Positions 13,001 through 26,214 of a DNA stretch of 64,000 nucleotides are shown here, in pieces (position 1 is the first letter of the stretch; each line of letters opens with the position of its first letter). The notes beneath the pieces were generated by a model that was given only the letters and a program-made list of their open reading frames with translations, searched no databases and was not told the DNA's origin. This DNA is from Nomia melanderi. Lineage: Eukaryota > Arthropoda > Insecta > Hymenoptera > Halictidae. Location of the stretch: assembly GCF_051020985.1 (NCBI RefSeq), contig NC_134999.1, positions 36,055,160 to 36,119,159 on the forward strand, given 5' to 3'. Position numbers and translations under genes: made by a program.

Positions 13001-13134
13001 AAAGGTTACCGTCGCTGGTCGAAGAATACTAAGGAGATTGTGGTGCTCTATTTTCCGTCTAGCGATATCGTTGATTGAAACACAGAAACTTTGATTTTAA
13101 TCTGTCTTCATCTGTTAATAAAGGAAAGACACTC
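10033..13134. other. CpG-rich non-coding stretch
   Basis: Several long but compositionally biased open frames on both strands (for example 11302-12039 and 11933-12475, minus) without domains, splice logic or coding-type third positions. I see no gene. Confidence 0.5.
11761..11780 (+). repeat. (GGATC)4 tandem repeat
   Basis: Four perfect copies of a 5-bp unit, followed by one imperfect copy. Confidence 0.9.
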
Positions 13135-13310
13135 TTAACCCATTGACCTAGAACGTCGCGTCGGACTCGTGACGAAAATTTTAAACTGGACTTGAGAAAC
13201 CCAAGTGTTCTTTATCTTTTTTCAATATAAATGAAATAATACTTTTTCCTGATAAACGATTAACGAAGCAATTGTATCGCATTTGAGAAAGTCATAGGGC
13301 AAGAGGTTGA
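13135..13310 (-). mobile_element. TTAA-type MITE, family 3, copy E (degenerate)
   Basis: Left end TTAACCCATTGACCTA. The right end on the opposite strand reads TTCAACCTCTTGCCCTATGA. The inverted sequence shares TTGCCCTAT and a CGTTAATC/AT-rich block with the copy at 59613-59817. The degraded terminal TTGA suggests an old insertion. Confidence 0.55.
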
Positions 13311-14651
13311 ACCACCAATTCATTTCAATTTATACACTTCCATCTAATTAGCTATTTATCAAGTAACTGAATGGCACGATAAAATCAATTGTTGTTTACG
13401 CTGAAAGTTCCCCCGAAAAAGGAAAGGGTGAGCAATTTAAAACGGAGCACCGATCCGCGCAATTGAAACGGGATTAACTCCCACAGGTAATTTTTCACAA
13501 GTTCGCGCGACAAATGCGTCCCGCCGGGAGCTCGAGGGTTAATAAACCTTCGAAAATCGTTTCGCGTATTCCTACGTGGCTCCGCGAACCCTCGTCCCCG
13601 TTCCCCATCGACGTATCCCCCTCGAATCGACGTTTCCCGGGGAAAAAAATTGAAACAGAGAAGCGATTACCCGAGCCGGCGAGCCTCATATCATAAAAGT
13701 TGCACGGAAAGAATCCGTAAAACGATTTCTGATCAAGTTTTCAGGGTGGAGCTGCACCGTCGCGGAGTTAATAAAACACTCGGGAGCCGAATCGCACGGT
13801 CGTTTCCATAAGGAACGTTTGTCGCGGCGCGGCGGCGTGGCGCTCAGAATATAAAGCTCCCGTGGAATAATTCTAAAGACGTTGCGCCTCGGAGAATATT
13901 CTCCGCGGGTATTAAGCGATGGATGCGCGTTCCGCGGTTATTAAATGGCCCGGCAAGTTTCGAATAAAAGCACGAGCAACGTTTTGTCTCCGGTTAAGAG
14001 AAAAATACTTCTCGCGACGAGCGTCTGGCGAAATCGAGGGGCAGAAACAAAGGGGAAAGGGGAACAGGGCTGAAAAGAAAGGAAACAAAAAGGTAAAACA
14101 GACGAACAAACGCGACAACGCCAAAAACCCGGGGACCACCTATCGCGATTTTTACGAGAAACTATTTCGAGAACGGAGCGTTTTACTGTTGATATTTCTT
14201 AAGCGGGGGAGGACGACTCGCGAGGAACAGCGGGGAACGACGTTTTATTAAAAATGCTTGGCGAACGTCTCCGCCCCCCCCCCCTACCCTGTTTCTTTGT
14301 TTCGGCGAGCTGGCCCTGCCCGCTTTTCCGTGCCCGCCCGCGTCGCTCGGGCAAAACTTTCCCCATTGTAATTTTATCTCATTAACCGCGCGTCGGCGAA
14401 TGAACTGCGGACAAATTGCTCGGTGTATTTTCAATTCTCGAGAAGAACAGGAGCGGACGGGCTGCGTCGGGCCGCGATAAAACTCGCTAATGGGTCAATA
14501 TTTATCCGTCCGTCGGTTATGTTATCGCGAGCCGGTGCCACTCGTACTTCAATTATTTTCTGGCCAATTATTCCGTTTCGGAATTATCGCCGCGCTCGCG
14601 CCCCGTTCCGGCGGACACGTCCGCGGACCGTCAATGTTGCATTTTCGCGGA

Positions 14652-14675
14652 GCGGCGCGGCGCGGCGCGGCGCGG
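14652..14675 (+). repeat. (GGCGC)n tandem repeat
   Basis: About four to five copies of a 5-bp all-GC unit. Produces alanine/arginine repeats in overlapping frames. Confidence 0.85.
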
Positions 14676-15310
14676 TCCCGGCCGTTTCTGGTAGAACGAG
14701 CCCGTATGCCTGGAAATTAGCTCGAATCTGCGCTCGATTCGGGGTCAACGGTTCGAAATTGCAATCAGGTCTGGCTTCATCGGGGTTTTCGGGCGATCGC
14801 GGGACAGAGACGCGAGCGGCGTGCGCGAAAAACAAACTAAAAAGAGCCGAGGAAAGTGGAGGCGAAGAGGACGCCGGTGCTCGCCGGATAAATAGAGCGC
14901 GGCGCGGGGACGAATAAAAATATGATTATTCGAAAAAGAGAAAAAGGGAAGACGCGGTGGTCGAGGGTGGAACGGAGCTCGTCGAATTTGGAAAATATTT
15001 TCGGTGTTCCCGACGCAAATGACGTACTTGCCGCTCTCCGCGCTCGCTCACAAAAGGTATTCACCGTGTCCTCTTTCCATTTCTAAACACACTTCGCGCC
15101 TGGTGGCTGTCGGAGGAAAAATGAGGAAATACCAGTTCCACGATCGCGTGACAGCCTCGTTTTTCCGATCCCCGTCGGCTTGTACATCTTTTTTATCCAG
15201 TTTAGTAGCGCAAAGTATTGAATCCTTCTAACGATACGTGCGTATTTGCGGCGTGTTTGTACATAAAAATATCAAACGACCGTCTATCGCAGTGTGGAGG
15301 AGACACGAAA

Positions 15311-15385
15311 CAAATACATATATATATGCGTATGTATAGAGTGCGGCGTGCTGTGTGTGTGGGTGTGTATATATATAAACATATA
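15311..15385 (+). repeat. TA / TG alternating purine-pyrimidine patch
   Basis: Runs of TATATATA, TGTGTGTG and TATATATA in succession; simple-sequence DNA with Z-DNA-type alternation. Confidence 0.7.
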
Positions 15386-16228
15386 TTGCCGCGGAACTCG
15401 TTCATCACCATCGACGGCGGTTATCGATCATCGAGGAGAAACGTGGGGACCGGAGAAGAAAGCAATCAACGGGGACATTCGATCTGTCTCCCACTGACAA
15501 AGCGTACACTGGTCCTGTGTCAGCGACAAACGCGCGTGCCACGGTGCTAACAGCAATGAAATCCTCCGCGAATGGACCCTTTAACCGAAGTTAAACGATA
15601 GGACGTAAATCAAGCAAACTTTCGACCGCTGGGGGGAACGATATTTACCGCGCGACACTCCGGAGAGGTGCGCAGGAATAAAGAAAAAGGAAAAAACGGG
15701 CGAACCAGGTTGGCCGAGCAGGAGGTGGAGAGTGGCGGTCAACGGGAGGGAAGAATTCGGCCGACTGCTCCCATTGGAAACTAATTTCACCCCTCGAAAA
15801 TCTCGTTTCCTAATCCTTCGCCGAATTTTCGAGCGCTCATTAACGGAAACTACGTTTCACGCGTTCTATCGGGTGGCCCCGGCATTTAATTACATGTTTA
15901 CAAACTAGTGTTTGCGATGAGATTCGAATCGAGGCTGGGTTCAGAGAGATTCCAGGAGCAGCGGGAGAGTGGAAGGCGTAGCTTTCGTGTTTTGTGGCCG
16001 CAAGGATTCGTTTCCGACGTTACAAACAGGCAGGCTTCCGGTCCCGAATAAATTTCACCCTCGTATTCGTCGCCGCGCCAAGTGGTTTCACCTATTCGCG
16101 ACGAATGACGTAGCTGCGCGACCGAGGCTTTACCGGAATTTCAACTTCATACCGATCGTTCCCGCGAAAGGCGTATTGCTGGGTAAAAAGTTTACGTAAA
16201 TCGAAGTTTTGCAATGGCGTCGTGTTTC

Positions 16229-16444
16229 TGACCCTGGAACTACTAAGCAAACAAACTGTCTTGTTCTTATCGCTTTAAACGAATTACCCGAGTAGACTTA
16301 TTAAGATTCTGATCGAACTATGTTTCAGTTCGTGTACCGTAAAATCAACTTATTTAATAGTTCCCGAGAAAATATTTCGCGTATTTTTGCAAATTAAGTG
16401 ATCAGGCTAGATCATTTTGACCTATTTCATAGTTCCAGCGTTAA
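16229..16444 (+). mobile_element. TTAA-type MITE, family 2, copy I (degenerate)
   Basis: Ends CCTGGAACTA (left) and TAGTTCCAGCGTTAA (right) are imperfect inverted repeats. The right 35 bp (GATCATTTTGACC..TAGTTCCAGCGTTAAT) aligns with the right end of the copy at 47564-47781. Left TTAA lost. About 215 bp, like its relatives. Confidence 0.55.
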
Positions 16445-18976
16445 TGTTGTTTATCACTCCAGCGTTCAGATCCAAACGACACACGACAGTTCCCGTCGCG
16501 GACGCGTTGATCGCCCGTCCTTTGTGCACCACCCACGGCCGAAGTATGATTTTATTGTTGAACAATTATCGGCGAGACACGTTAAAACAACGGGTGGTCA
16601 ATTAAAGCAATCGGCCGCGCCCCCGGTACGGGCGAAATTAATGCGCGGAATGAAATTCCTGGTAACGGCGGATTTATCGGATTGTAATCACCGCAATTAT
16701 CGCGGTTTAATTACCCGGCCGTACGGCGGCGATTCTTCCGCGGCGGTACCAGCGAGAAATAAGGCTAGCTTTTCACGCGGCGACGGGCCGGGAGTGGCTA
16801 ACGACGGCGACAAGAAAGTTCCAAGTGCGAGTTACCATTATCGTGCACGAAAAAACAGAATTAACGAGTCTCCCGCGCGTTTCCTTTTCTCTTTCCCCTC
16901 CCCTCCTCGTTCCCGCCTTCAAGATCGAGCTTTTCAACGAGTGGAGAACGCGCCGCTAAGATTTTCCAGCTGCAAACCGCGTGTCGACGTTAGAAATACA
17001 CGGATTTCCATCTCCGCTCGGCTCCCGGTGACAACGAAATCCTTAAGCCTCGAATTCTCCTCCGTACCGGGCGATTTCTAGGGTATCGATTTGGTAGAAT
17101 CGCGAGCAACGGCTCAACGAATTACCGGCTGGAATTATCCTCTCCGTTAAACCGACTGATTGCTCAAGACGACAGGAGAGAGACCAGTCGGCAGCGTTGA
17201 AAATTCGTGTCGCGACGAAATTCGGTTTCCACGGGAGTTAAAGCGAGCTTCGCGCTACCGAGTGGCGCGTCTGCGGCAGTGTCTAACGCGGTTACCACGA
17301 ACGGCAAAGCAAATTCGCGAAATTTCGTTAGACGCGTCGCTGCGAGTTACGTTAGCTGCGGGCCAAAAGGCAAAGGGAAAGATCCGCGCGTCCGTGGCTC
17401 CCTTCCGGTCCCTTTTTTCACGCGAAGAACGCCCGTCGCTCCGGGAGAATTCAAGTAGATACGGACGCCGCTGCACAGACAGACGGCCCCGTACAATACG
17501 TCCGTGGAAGCTCCGCGGCGGCGGCAGCGGGGGCGGTGGCGACAAGGGAAAAAAAGGAACGCGTGTATTGAATGCATACCGAATGAGCCGCCCGGCCGTA
17601 AAAAACCGGAGACCACAAAGGCAGGAAGAATAAAAAAAAAGAGGAGAGCGGGGGCGAGGGGCGGAGAGAGAGAGAAAAGGTGGGAAATATATTCAACGAA
17701 TCACGAGGTTATCCGAGTCATAAATTCGTCGACGTTTCCGCGATGCTATTGACTCGTTCGGGAAGCTATTTCTCTGTTGTTCGAGCAGTGACAGTCGCCA
17801 GCTTCCGGTTGGACGTTCGCTACTTCCACAAAAAGCGAGTACTACGCGGCGGAAAAACGGGGAAACGCGGGTGACAGGGTGAAGGTGAAACGGGGGAGGA
17901 AATTCGTGGCGAGCGAAGCACTTACGTGTCGTCGCGGCATTCCGCGGCGTCGATGGATCGCTAGATCGTCGTCACGGTCGTCGGACGGGCGAGCCGTTGA
18001 CATCCCGCCGATAAGTTGTCGCCGCCGGGTTTAACGATCCCCGAAGTTCACCGCGTCGTCCGTGGAACGTATCATTTCCCAGCCCGCTCCGCCGTCGAAC
18101 TTCACGCCCCGAGCGAACGCCACGCGGCCACTCCGTCTAATGACGTTCGAAGGATCATTAAACTGCGACTGCACGCTAATTAACCGTGGACGAACGTCCC
18201 GGAGGCGAGAGGGAGCGGTAACGAGGTCGCCGTCGCGCGGATAGATCGATATCCGGCTCCCCGATCGATCGACGATCCGTCGACGAAACTAAATACTCCT
18301 GCCGAGAGAATATATCTCTTACATCCTCACTGGCCGTGGTCGGCGGTCGAAATGAAAAGAAAGAGAATTGGGGGATAGATGGGAAGACGGTAGAGTAGAA
18401 ATGCGCCCGGCGGTGTCGAACGGGCGCGCGCGTTCGAGAAATGTTCACGTCGATCCGCGTGAAAAAAATCGCTGACAAAAGGACGCGAGAGCCGCGCAGA
18501 TTCGACGTCGAACTCGTCGTGAATTGCACTGGCCGGTTCAGCCCTTTGCCGAGTCGTAGGGGTGGCAGCGAAAGCGTCCGAGGGGAAGGGATATGACACG
18601 CTGGAGGAGGGAAACGCGGAGAGAGGCGGCGTAGAGGGAGAACGTCGGAGCGACGGAGAGGGGGAACAGAAGCGACGAGAGCGAGGGAGAAGCTGGTCGC
18701 CACCGAGTGGAAAGAGGGGTGCGACGCTGAGGAAGGAGAGGATGGAAAAGAGGAGAGGACATATACCTAGCAGCAGCATCCACAGCGCTGAAAACCACCG
18801 TGGCACATTCCGCGGGGCTCCCACGAGAGGAGAGCAAGAGGGAGCACCAGGGAGAGGAGAGGAACTGTCGAGAAAGAGAGAAAGCTGAGAGATCCGGTGG
18901 CCTCTACGAAATTAAAACAAAAAGCGTGGGGAAACACATCGTGTCGTTCGAAACGGACTGGCACACACGACGTCAC

Positions 18977-18978
<2 letters not shown>
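16445..18978. other. CpG-rich, low-complexity non-coding stretch
   Basis: Includes a strongly purine-biased segment (about 18560-18900, GAGG/GGAGA words) that yields long serine/arginine/proline frames on both strands. No domain seen. Confidence 0.5.
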
Positions 18979-19043
<65 letters not shown>

Positions 19044-19048
19044 CTCTC
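18979..19048 (+). repeat. (CT)n microsatellite, long
   Basis: About 70 bp of near-perfect CT, the longest dinucleotide run in the window. Confidence 0.95.
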
Positions 19049-20269
19049 CCTCCTCACGCCGCGTTTCACGCAGACCGGCGACGCCGACGTCGGCTGCTGT
19101 ACCCCGATCCTCTTTTTTGCCTCTCCCTTGCCGCTGTTTTTCTTTTCGTCGTTTATTGCCGCGCGGTTCGGCGCGCGTACTAGTTCGAGGGCCGGGAAAT
19201 TATAGAAACGTCCGCGCGAGAGCGCGCGCGGTACACGAGGAGCACGTGAATAAAGCATCGCGCGGCCGCGTTCGATCGTCCAACGGGTCGCGGCCCGCCA
19301 AAAGCCAGACCGGGTTCCGAGTGTTCCTTTAAAAATAGAGGGAACACCGTGGACGTCCGGCGATTTATCCCTGCTTTCCGGCGAGATTTATCCGAGCTCT
19401 TCGCCTCCAGCTCGACTCTCTCCCCCTTTTCCTCGCGGCTGTGACGCGAAGCCAGAAGGATAATACGTCGAGCGGGATAAGTAGCTGCGGATCCCGATAG
19501 TAATAAGTTCTCGTAACACCGGTCCAGCAAGGCCAGGACACCGCAGCCGCGAAGATCACCCGTATTTGTAACCGGTTTCCACCATTTGTCAGCGTTATTC
19601 CCACCTACGAACCGCCCGGCTCGCTTAACCGGTGGTTTATCGGGTGCCGGGCGCGATCGCGCTCGTATCGTTTAATTAGAAAACCCTTTCAAGCCACCCC
19701 GCCTGTCCCCTGTTCCGGTCGCCGCGAAAAACAAACCGGCGGTAAGGAGACGAGGCGTAAAGTGGCGCTCGGCACGGAGACGCCTATGCAATTACGCGCG
19801 GCGGTGCGCTTTAAATTTCCTCCGAAATTACCGGGCCGTGTTTCACGTCCCGCGCCGAGGGCAACCCCTAACTCCTGTCTCCCGCCCGGACGCCGTCGCC
19901 CCGCCCGCCGTATTTTTCCCTTAGGCTGTACTCGGTTTCTCGCCGCGGACATCCCCCTCCCACGGCGGGACCTCCGGTGGCGTTTTACGACCGCGCCTTT
20001 TGAAATAAAAACCGATCGAGTGAACGCGCCCGGGCCAAGCACTCCGCTCATCGGCCGTAGATTTATCACTCGGGCCACGGCTCTCTCTTTCAACGGCTCC
20101 GTCCGTGAATCGGTGCCGGTGGCTGGAGAGTAGCAATCGAAACGAAGGACGGGCTGATCGCGCGCGGCGAGAAAGAGGGACAGAGCGCGTGAGAAAGGGG
20201 GAGAAAGTCGAGCATGACATGCTCGCCGGCGGAGGCTGGCTGGCCCTCTAAAACGCGCGTACGCGGGGT
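19049..20269. other. CpG-rich non-coding stretch
   Basis: GC-rich DNA between two simple-sequence tracts, with no exon recognised. Confidence 0.5.
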
Positions 20270-20590
20270 GAGTTCGAAAAGAGGGAGGAGGAATGGCGAG
20301 AGGGTTAGAGCGAAGGGCAGAGGGACAGAGAAAAATCGAGAGACCGAGGCCGAGAGAGAGAGAGGAAAGTGGCCGAGGAACGCAGAGAGAAGGAGGGACT
20401 GAGAAATTGAGGGACAGAGGAGAAGAGACTGAGAAATTGAGGGAAAGAGAGGAAACGAGACTGTGAACTTGCGAAGAGGAGGAGAAAAAAGAGGAAGAAC
20501 TTCAAAGACAAGGAGAGACAGAGAGGAGCAGAGGGAAAAGGAAAGAGGAAAGTTGAAAGAGAGAGAAAGAGAGTAAATGAAAGGTAGAGA
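20270..20590 (+). repeat. Polypurine (GA-rich) tract
   Basis: About 320 bp in which the plus strand is overwhelmingly A and G, built of imperfect GAGAAATTGAGGGA-type units (near-repeats at about 20400 and 20430). Could form triplex DNA. Confidence 0.8.
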
Positions 20591-23500
20591 CGGTGTACAG
20601 GAACAGGTCTGCCTTGGCCTAGTCGACTCCGGTCACCGAAGGGAGGACGTGATTAATGATAAGCCGCCGCGATTCGAATTTCGTGGTAATACGATAGCTT
20701 GGATATTTTAAGGATAACCCAGGAGACACGCTCCTGGATATCTCGCCTGACGCAGGCGCCCCCGCGCCTCGCCGCCCCACCCAGTCTGCAGGAATCGTCA
20801 CCAACACGAACACCGAAGACGCGGGGTCCACTGCACCGCGGAACGGGAGTATCCCAACCCTCTCCTGAATGTGTGCGCGTTTGTGTGCACGGGACACGGG
20901 ATTGCACGTGGTCACGGGCCGCCGGTTGAATTTTATTAAGCAACGAGAGGGGTCGGTGACGTCTGTGGGGGAGGCGGTGCAAAACTGCGTGCACAGCCGC
21001 ATTAATTCGACGATAATTTAGGAAAGTTTGCACCCGCGTGCTTTATTGCCGCGCCATTACGCGGGAAACGTCGCGGCCCTCCCTCTTTTTCGCTCCGTGA
21101 AATACGGGGGATTGAAATTCGTTCATCGATTAACCCTGGGTCACCGTTCTCTCGTCAAAATTATTATCGTACGTACGGATGCGTACGGAACAAGTGTTCG
21201 TCGATTGAATATAGTTGAGCGATCTAGAGTTGATAAAGGATTTAGTTTTATTTAGTTTCACTGAGATTCGATTGCCCGTTCTTACACGAAGCTTTTTATA
21301 TTCCTGGGACATCCTGCGTGGAACATGTTCCCCGACAAGGGGTGTTTCTTAATTACAATGCTTCGAGGGGTGATTCCTACGATAAGTCCCGAGGGACGTG
21401 TTCTGCTCGTATAGACTCGGAATTTATATTCTAGGCTGCAACGGGACAGTGAAAAATGAGATTGTGATATTAGGAAGAAAGAATTCGCGATTGGCAGGGT
21501 GTCAACCGCAGGTTATAGCTTCTGACTGAATTGGCTATTCAAGACCACTATCATTAAGTAATGACAATAATTCTTTCCTGGGATAAAAGACTTTTGGAAG
21601 GCTTCAACCTTATTCGCACCCTGTTTTGCGAAGAAAACGGCACGCTATGGTATTTTACTGGGAACAACAGATGTTCGAACGATTTCAGCGATGCGTAGTA
21701 AAAGGCCGTTTTACGTGAAATAAGGGAATAAAATAACGATTCCTACGCTATGAGAAGGCTTCGACTGTTCGACGATCGCAGCCTTTGCTACGATAAAAAC
21801 GGACACTGCCACGACCACCCCTCACGACGTAAGCACCCCTGCTCTTTTATTTAACACTGCCTCGTGCTGCAGTTCATCGAAATAGTCAAAATATTTCCCA
21901 TTATTCGTGAAATAATGCAATGAGGTAAACCGTATCGATCCCATAAAAGTACAAATATTCATTCGTATCCCTTCCCCGTCGAAAAAGAGTAGTTCGTTAC
22001 TTATTAAGGAGAAAAAAATTGAGTGCCTCGATGCAACGATATACATTCTTAGATTTCCGTTAAAAGGAATCTTTTCAGGTTCCGTCAATACCGAGGAAGA
22101 TACTGTGGTAAAGAGGAAGTCCCGATAGCATTACCGTCGAATCCGGCTCGCCCCGGCCATAAAGCCGAGCGTCACTGTATCACCGGACGAAATTTTTACG
22201 GTCATCTGTAAAATCATCCCGGCCCGAACTTTTTCACCGGCGGTACACGTTGCCGCGCGCACGGGTGCGTTCGTTAATTTCGTAATTAACTTCGTCGACG
22301 ACTCTCCGCGAGATTCAGACTCCGCCGGCGGCTACGAACGTACGATAAAAAATACGTTTCTTTTCATCTGCAAATGGTTTATGCTCATTAATTAAACCCT
22401 CTGATTGCATAACTTTTCGTCGGACGGGTCAACACCGTCAAGATTTCGCGTTCCCGTTTCGCTCGGGAAGCTCCACCTTCGAAAGAACCACCCGGCCGAA
22501 GTTTCGCCAATTTATTTTTTCGAGGGGAACAACGACCGATTATAAATGACGCGAGTCGGCGCGTTGAAATTTAATTTAATTCTCAAAAAACATCGTCGCG
22601 GGGGCGCGTCACGGATTTCCGTGAGATACAGATAGGTCTGTTCCTTCGACTGGATCCCCGCGACAATGGCCATAACAAATATAAATGATCCTACGTTTCC
22701 TGCCCGCAAACGGAAAATAACGGTCCACGGCATAACCACTTTGGACAATGTGTCGCGTGTTACAAAAATGAACGGGGCGGCGTCGAAGCGAGCACAATTA
22801 GAGGGGCGGTTCACGGCAACTTCTATTCCATTCTACCGGGCCCGTTGTCGATTAGATTAGGTAATCGTCTGCGGAGCGTTTGTATGAATTTATATGCAAA
22901 TTATCTCCCCGGCGTCGCGCCATTGTTTTCGTAACGGACATAAATAAAGGACGCGGGGAATAACGGATCTCTTAAGCGGAATCCCGCGGTTTACTTTCGC
23001 TCGGCGCATCGGTACAACTTTCGGTGTACACGGAATATTTGTTGTAGAAGCTTGTTAGAATTTCTAATTAAACCACACACCGAAATGATAAATCTGTCTT
23101 AAGCTAGTACGGCTTTAGGTCACTCGGTAATAAGTTCGCGCAAGTTTCTTCGTGCGTGTTCGCCCGACGCCGCGAAGATTACCGCCGCTCTATCGTAATT
23201 AGTGGGTGCCCGTAAATCCGTAGAAAAAATTGTCACGCCGAAAAACGTATGAATCTCGATCGCATCGTTTCACGCGTGTCGAACGCTAGAGAAAAAAAAC
23301 AATTTAATTCGTTTTCCATCGTTGTTATCGAGAAAAATTCTATTAACCACTCAAGTGCACTCGCACCGTTCGTTACAAAGGGAGAAAGATTAAAAGGCGA
23401 CAGAGGAGTGGCTGGAATAAACAAAAAAAAAACAAAAATATAAAAGGAAAACGGAACAAAAATCGATGACCGAGCCGAAAAACAACGCCCCGTTACCGCA

Positions 23501-25998
23501 CACCGGTGTCTTGCGAGGGAAATATATTTGCCGACACTTCATTTGCATTCCATTTTCGGAACTCCCGGATAATTAAAACGTTTAAACGGGGCTGCGTTTT
23601 TGCGCCCCGTAACCGTACTTCAGACGGTTCGTTTGCATATTATTCCCCGGCAGGTACGCCGTTACATACCCCGGCCTCGCTTGTGCATTACAAAATTGCG
23701 CTACATCGTGATTATTTCCTTTTTTGTTAATCGCCCGGTGTTTACCGCCCCCGCCCGGTCGAGAAACGTTTGACGGAATCGGGGTGGCGGAGGTTGGGAT
23801 TCGATTATACCGTAACGGGATCAGAAAGGAGCGATAGCCATAAAACCGGGAAAGGGGAACAAGACATTACAAGGCGGCCCGAGACTCGTGCCAGTTCAAG
23901 GAGAAAATTCGCGTAAGCGGCGGCGTTTTAAGAGGCATCCCTTTGGATATCGGATCACCCCTTCCCGGCCGCGGTGCTGACTCCTCCTCGCGACGTTTGA
24001 TCGCCCCGTACGTCACGATTATTTGGGAAACCTGGAGTACGCCTGTATTCCCCGCGAGATATTTCAGGAAGCCAATCTACTGTACAATATAAGAAGAGAA
24101 ATTGTTATATGAAGCTGTTCGATGTGTAAAGGGGGGTATAAAAGTGGAGGATCCGTCTGACGCACGCAGAAATGGGCGCACGTGTGCCCCGTCTAGGTTT
24201 ATATTCAATTTTGCCGAAGATCGATACCGCGAAATTATTCCATGATCTTTATTTATATTACGTCGCATCTATATTGCATTGCTAGGTCGTCTGCCGTTTC
24301 TTAATATTCGGAGTCCAACGGTGATTTATACATTTAATGAGCAGAACGTTGCCGATTCGCGAGAGAAACGATTTCGATGTGAATTACATTAATTACGCTA
24401 CGAGGCTGGATATTTTTGGCACGGTAATCCATCGTGCCGGAATGCGCAGCTCGCCGTTGCTGCGATATTAATATTTAATTACGGTTCAGGGTAATTTACT
24501 GATTTTACAGGGCAATCATTGTGTAGGCGTATGTGCCGCCCTAGTTGTCACGAGGCCAACGGTACCAACACATGCATCTTTGTCTGGTGGATTTTCGTTC
24601 GCAGAAATGCGCGCTCGATACAATCAGGATCGTTTGAATTCTATAAATTAGAAGGCTCACCGTGTATTTATAAAATCGATGTAACACTTCATGAAAAGAA
24701 ACACTTTAGAGTTGCTGGGAATTTAAAATATAAAATCAAACTGCCAATTCCGTGGAATCGCATGTAAACCAAAGAAACGTGTATGGAGAAATCGATTTTA
24801 AATTTAAAGTAAGGGCAGAAGAAGTTTCTTTACAACCGATTAAAACCGAGTCGCGAGCGGCTATTGCCGTAGGTTATCAGAGCTTAGTAAATTAGGGCGA
24901 AACGCAGGTCGGGTTAACGGAAATTTATTCCGCCGTAGGAACAAAGTACAACCACCACGGAACAACTGCCGCGTTTTATTACATCCCACCGTGCTCGTCG
25001 AACCGCTGTCCTTTGATTCGCTTCGTGTTTTTGTTTTCCGACGAGGCGTACGCGACGCCCGAAGGATTTATTGGAGCAGAGTTGCCCCGCCGGCTCTTCG
25101 GTAACCGTGCCGCGCAACCACCCCTTTTACCCTTACCAACGGTACGGTTGAACCCGGCGCAGATAAGGTTTTGAAATATCTCATCGCGCCACCGATACGT
25201 GACGATTGCAATTATTTTGCGCGGGTCAGAGATAAAGTAATAAATCGCGGTCAGATAAGTCGACTGTGATTAACCTGGTTCCTTGTCAGAGAATCTCGTA
25301 GATAAAGGGAGGACGTTGGAATAAAAGGATTCAGAGATGTTCGACAGGACTGTAGCCATGCGAATAATCTCGAAATATAAAATTTAATATATTGAAAATA
25401 ATTGATTGCGAAGAATTATGATACATCGAAGAATACCTGCTTTTTGGTGATTGATTAGAAAATTTTGTAATGGTAAAGGATTTGAGATCGGTAGAGAAGT
25501 CTCATTCGATGAGGTTTTCTGTCTAACCGACAACCCCTAGAAATGTGTCAGCATTGAAGGGTAGTTTAGGGGTGGAGAGAATTATTTACGACAAGGAAAG
25601 TTAGATGGCATCCATTTACTTTGATGGAGTTGAGTACTCGAGTATTGGTTGGTGATAATATGGATTCACATTGATGTAGATTAATAAAATCAAATTATGT
25701 TTCCACTTTTGTGTTAAGGGATGATATCAGTCAATATAGACTAGATCACTTAATTGAATAACTAGTTTCAAGTGTACCTTATTATTTCAATTTTGGTAGT
25801 TTCAAGAGGCAAGATGGATGAAAAGGAAAGTCACTTGGACACATCATACGTTGCAGTCTTATGTAGTTCGCTAACTGTCTCCTCCATTCAAGTAGAGTAC
25901 GCTACTGCGATAGGGAACTCATGACGGTGTCGGTATTTCAGAACTGGCAGAGAAAATTACATTGCGTGGAGCATCTATATAAATTTGAAAGTTTATGC
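20591..25998. other. Non-coding stretch grading from CpG-rich to AT-rich
   Basis: No recognised exon. CGCG words thin out after about 24.0-25.2 kb. I searched 24.5-26.2 kb on the plus strand for an upstream exon of the COMM gene and found none. Confidence 0.5.
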
Positions 25999-26058
25999 TT
26001 TGGATCTTAAGTCTACGGTTTGGATCTTGAGTCTGAATTTTGGATATTAAGTCTGTAA
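25999..26058 (+). repeat. Three tandem copies of a 20-bp unit upstream of the COMM gene
   Basis: Three head-to-tail 20-mers, TTTGGATCTTAAGTCTacgg-type, at 25999, 26019 and 26039 with exact period 20 and only a few differences. The array ends 157 bp before the proposed start codon, so it may be promoter-proximal. Confidence 0.8.
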
Positions 26059-26214
26059 TGTTGGTAGAATAGTATCGCGACTTGCCTATGGATGGCTGCA
26101 GCCTCCATTGTATATGGCTGAAGTTACGCTAAATTGAATTTAAACGTATTTCAATGAAGATTGTCGTTGTTCGAAAGTAAACAAACCGTTCGATTAAGAA
26201 ATTATAAAGTAAAA

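Larger units (their letters stand above)
13311..16228. other. CpG-rich non-coding stretch
   Basis: No exon recognised. Contains a poly-C run near 14272, the (GGCGC)n tract near 14652, and an alternating (TA)/(TG)-rich patch near 15311-15385. Confidence 0.5.

Noticed and set aside
16398..17081. 227-codon plus-strand frame
   Set aside because: No recognisable domain, mixed composition, begins inside the degenerate MITE at 16229-16444, and lacks codon bias.
18176..18888. Several overlapping frames of 100-175 codons on both strands
   Set aside because: Generated by purine/pyrimidine-biased low-complexity sequence.
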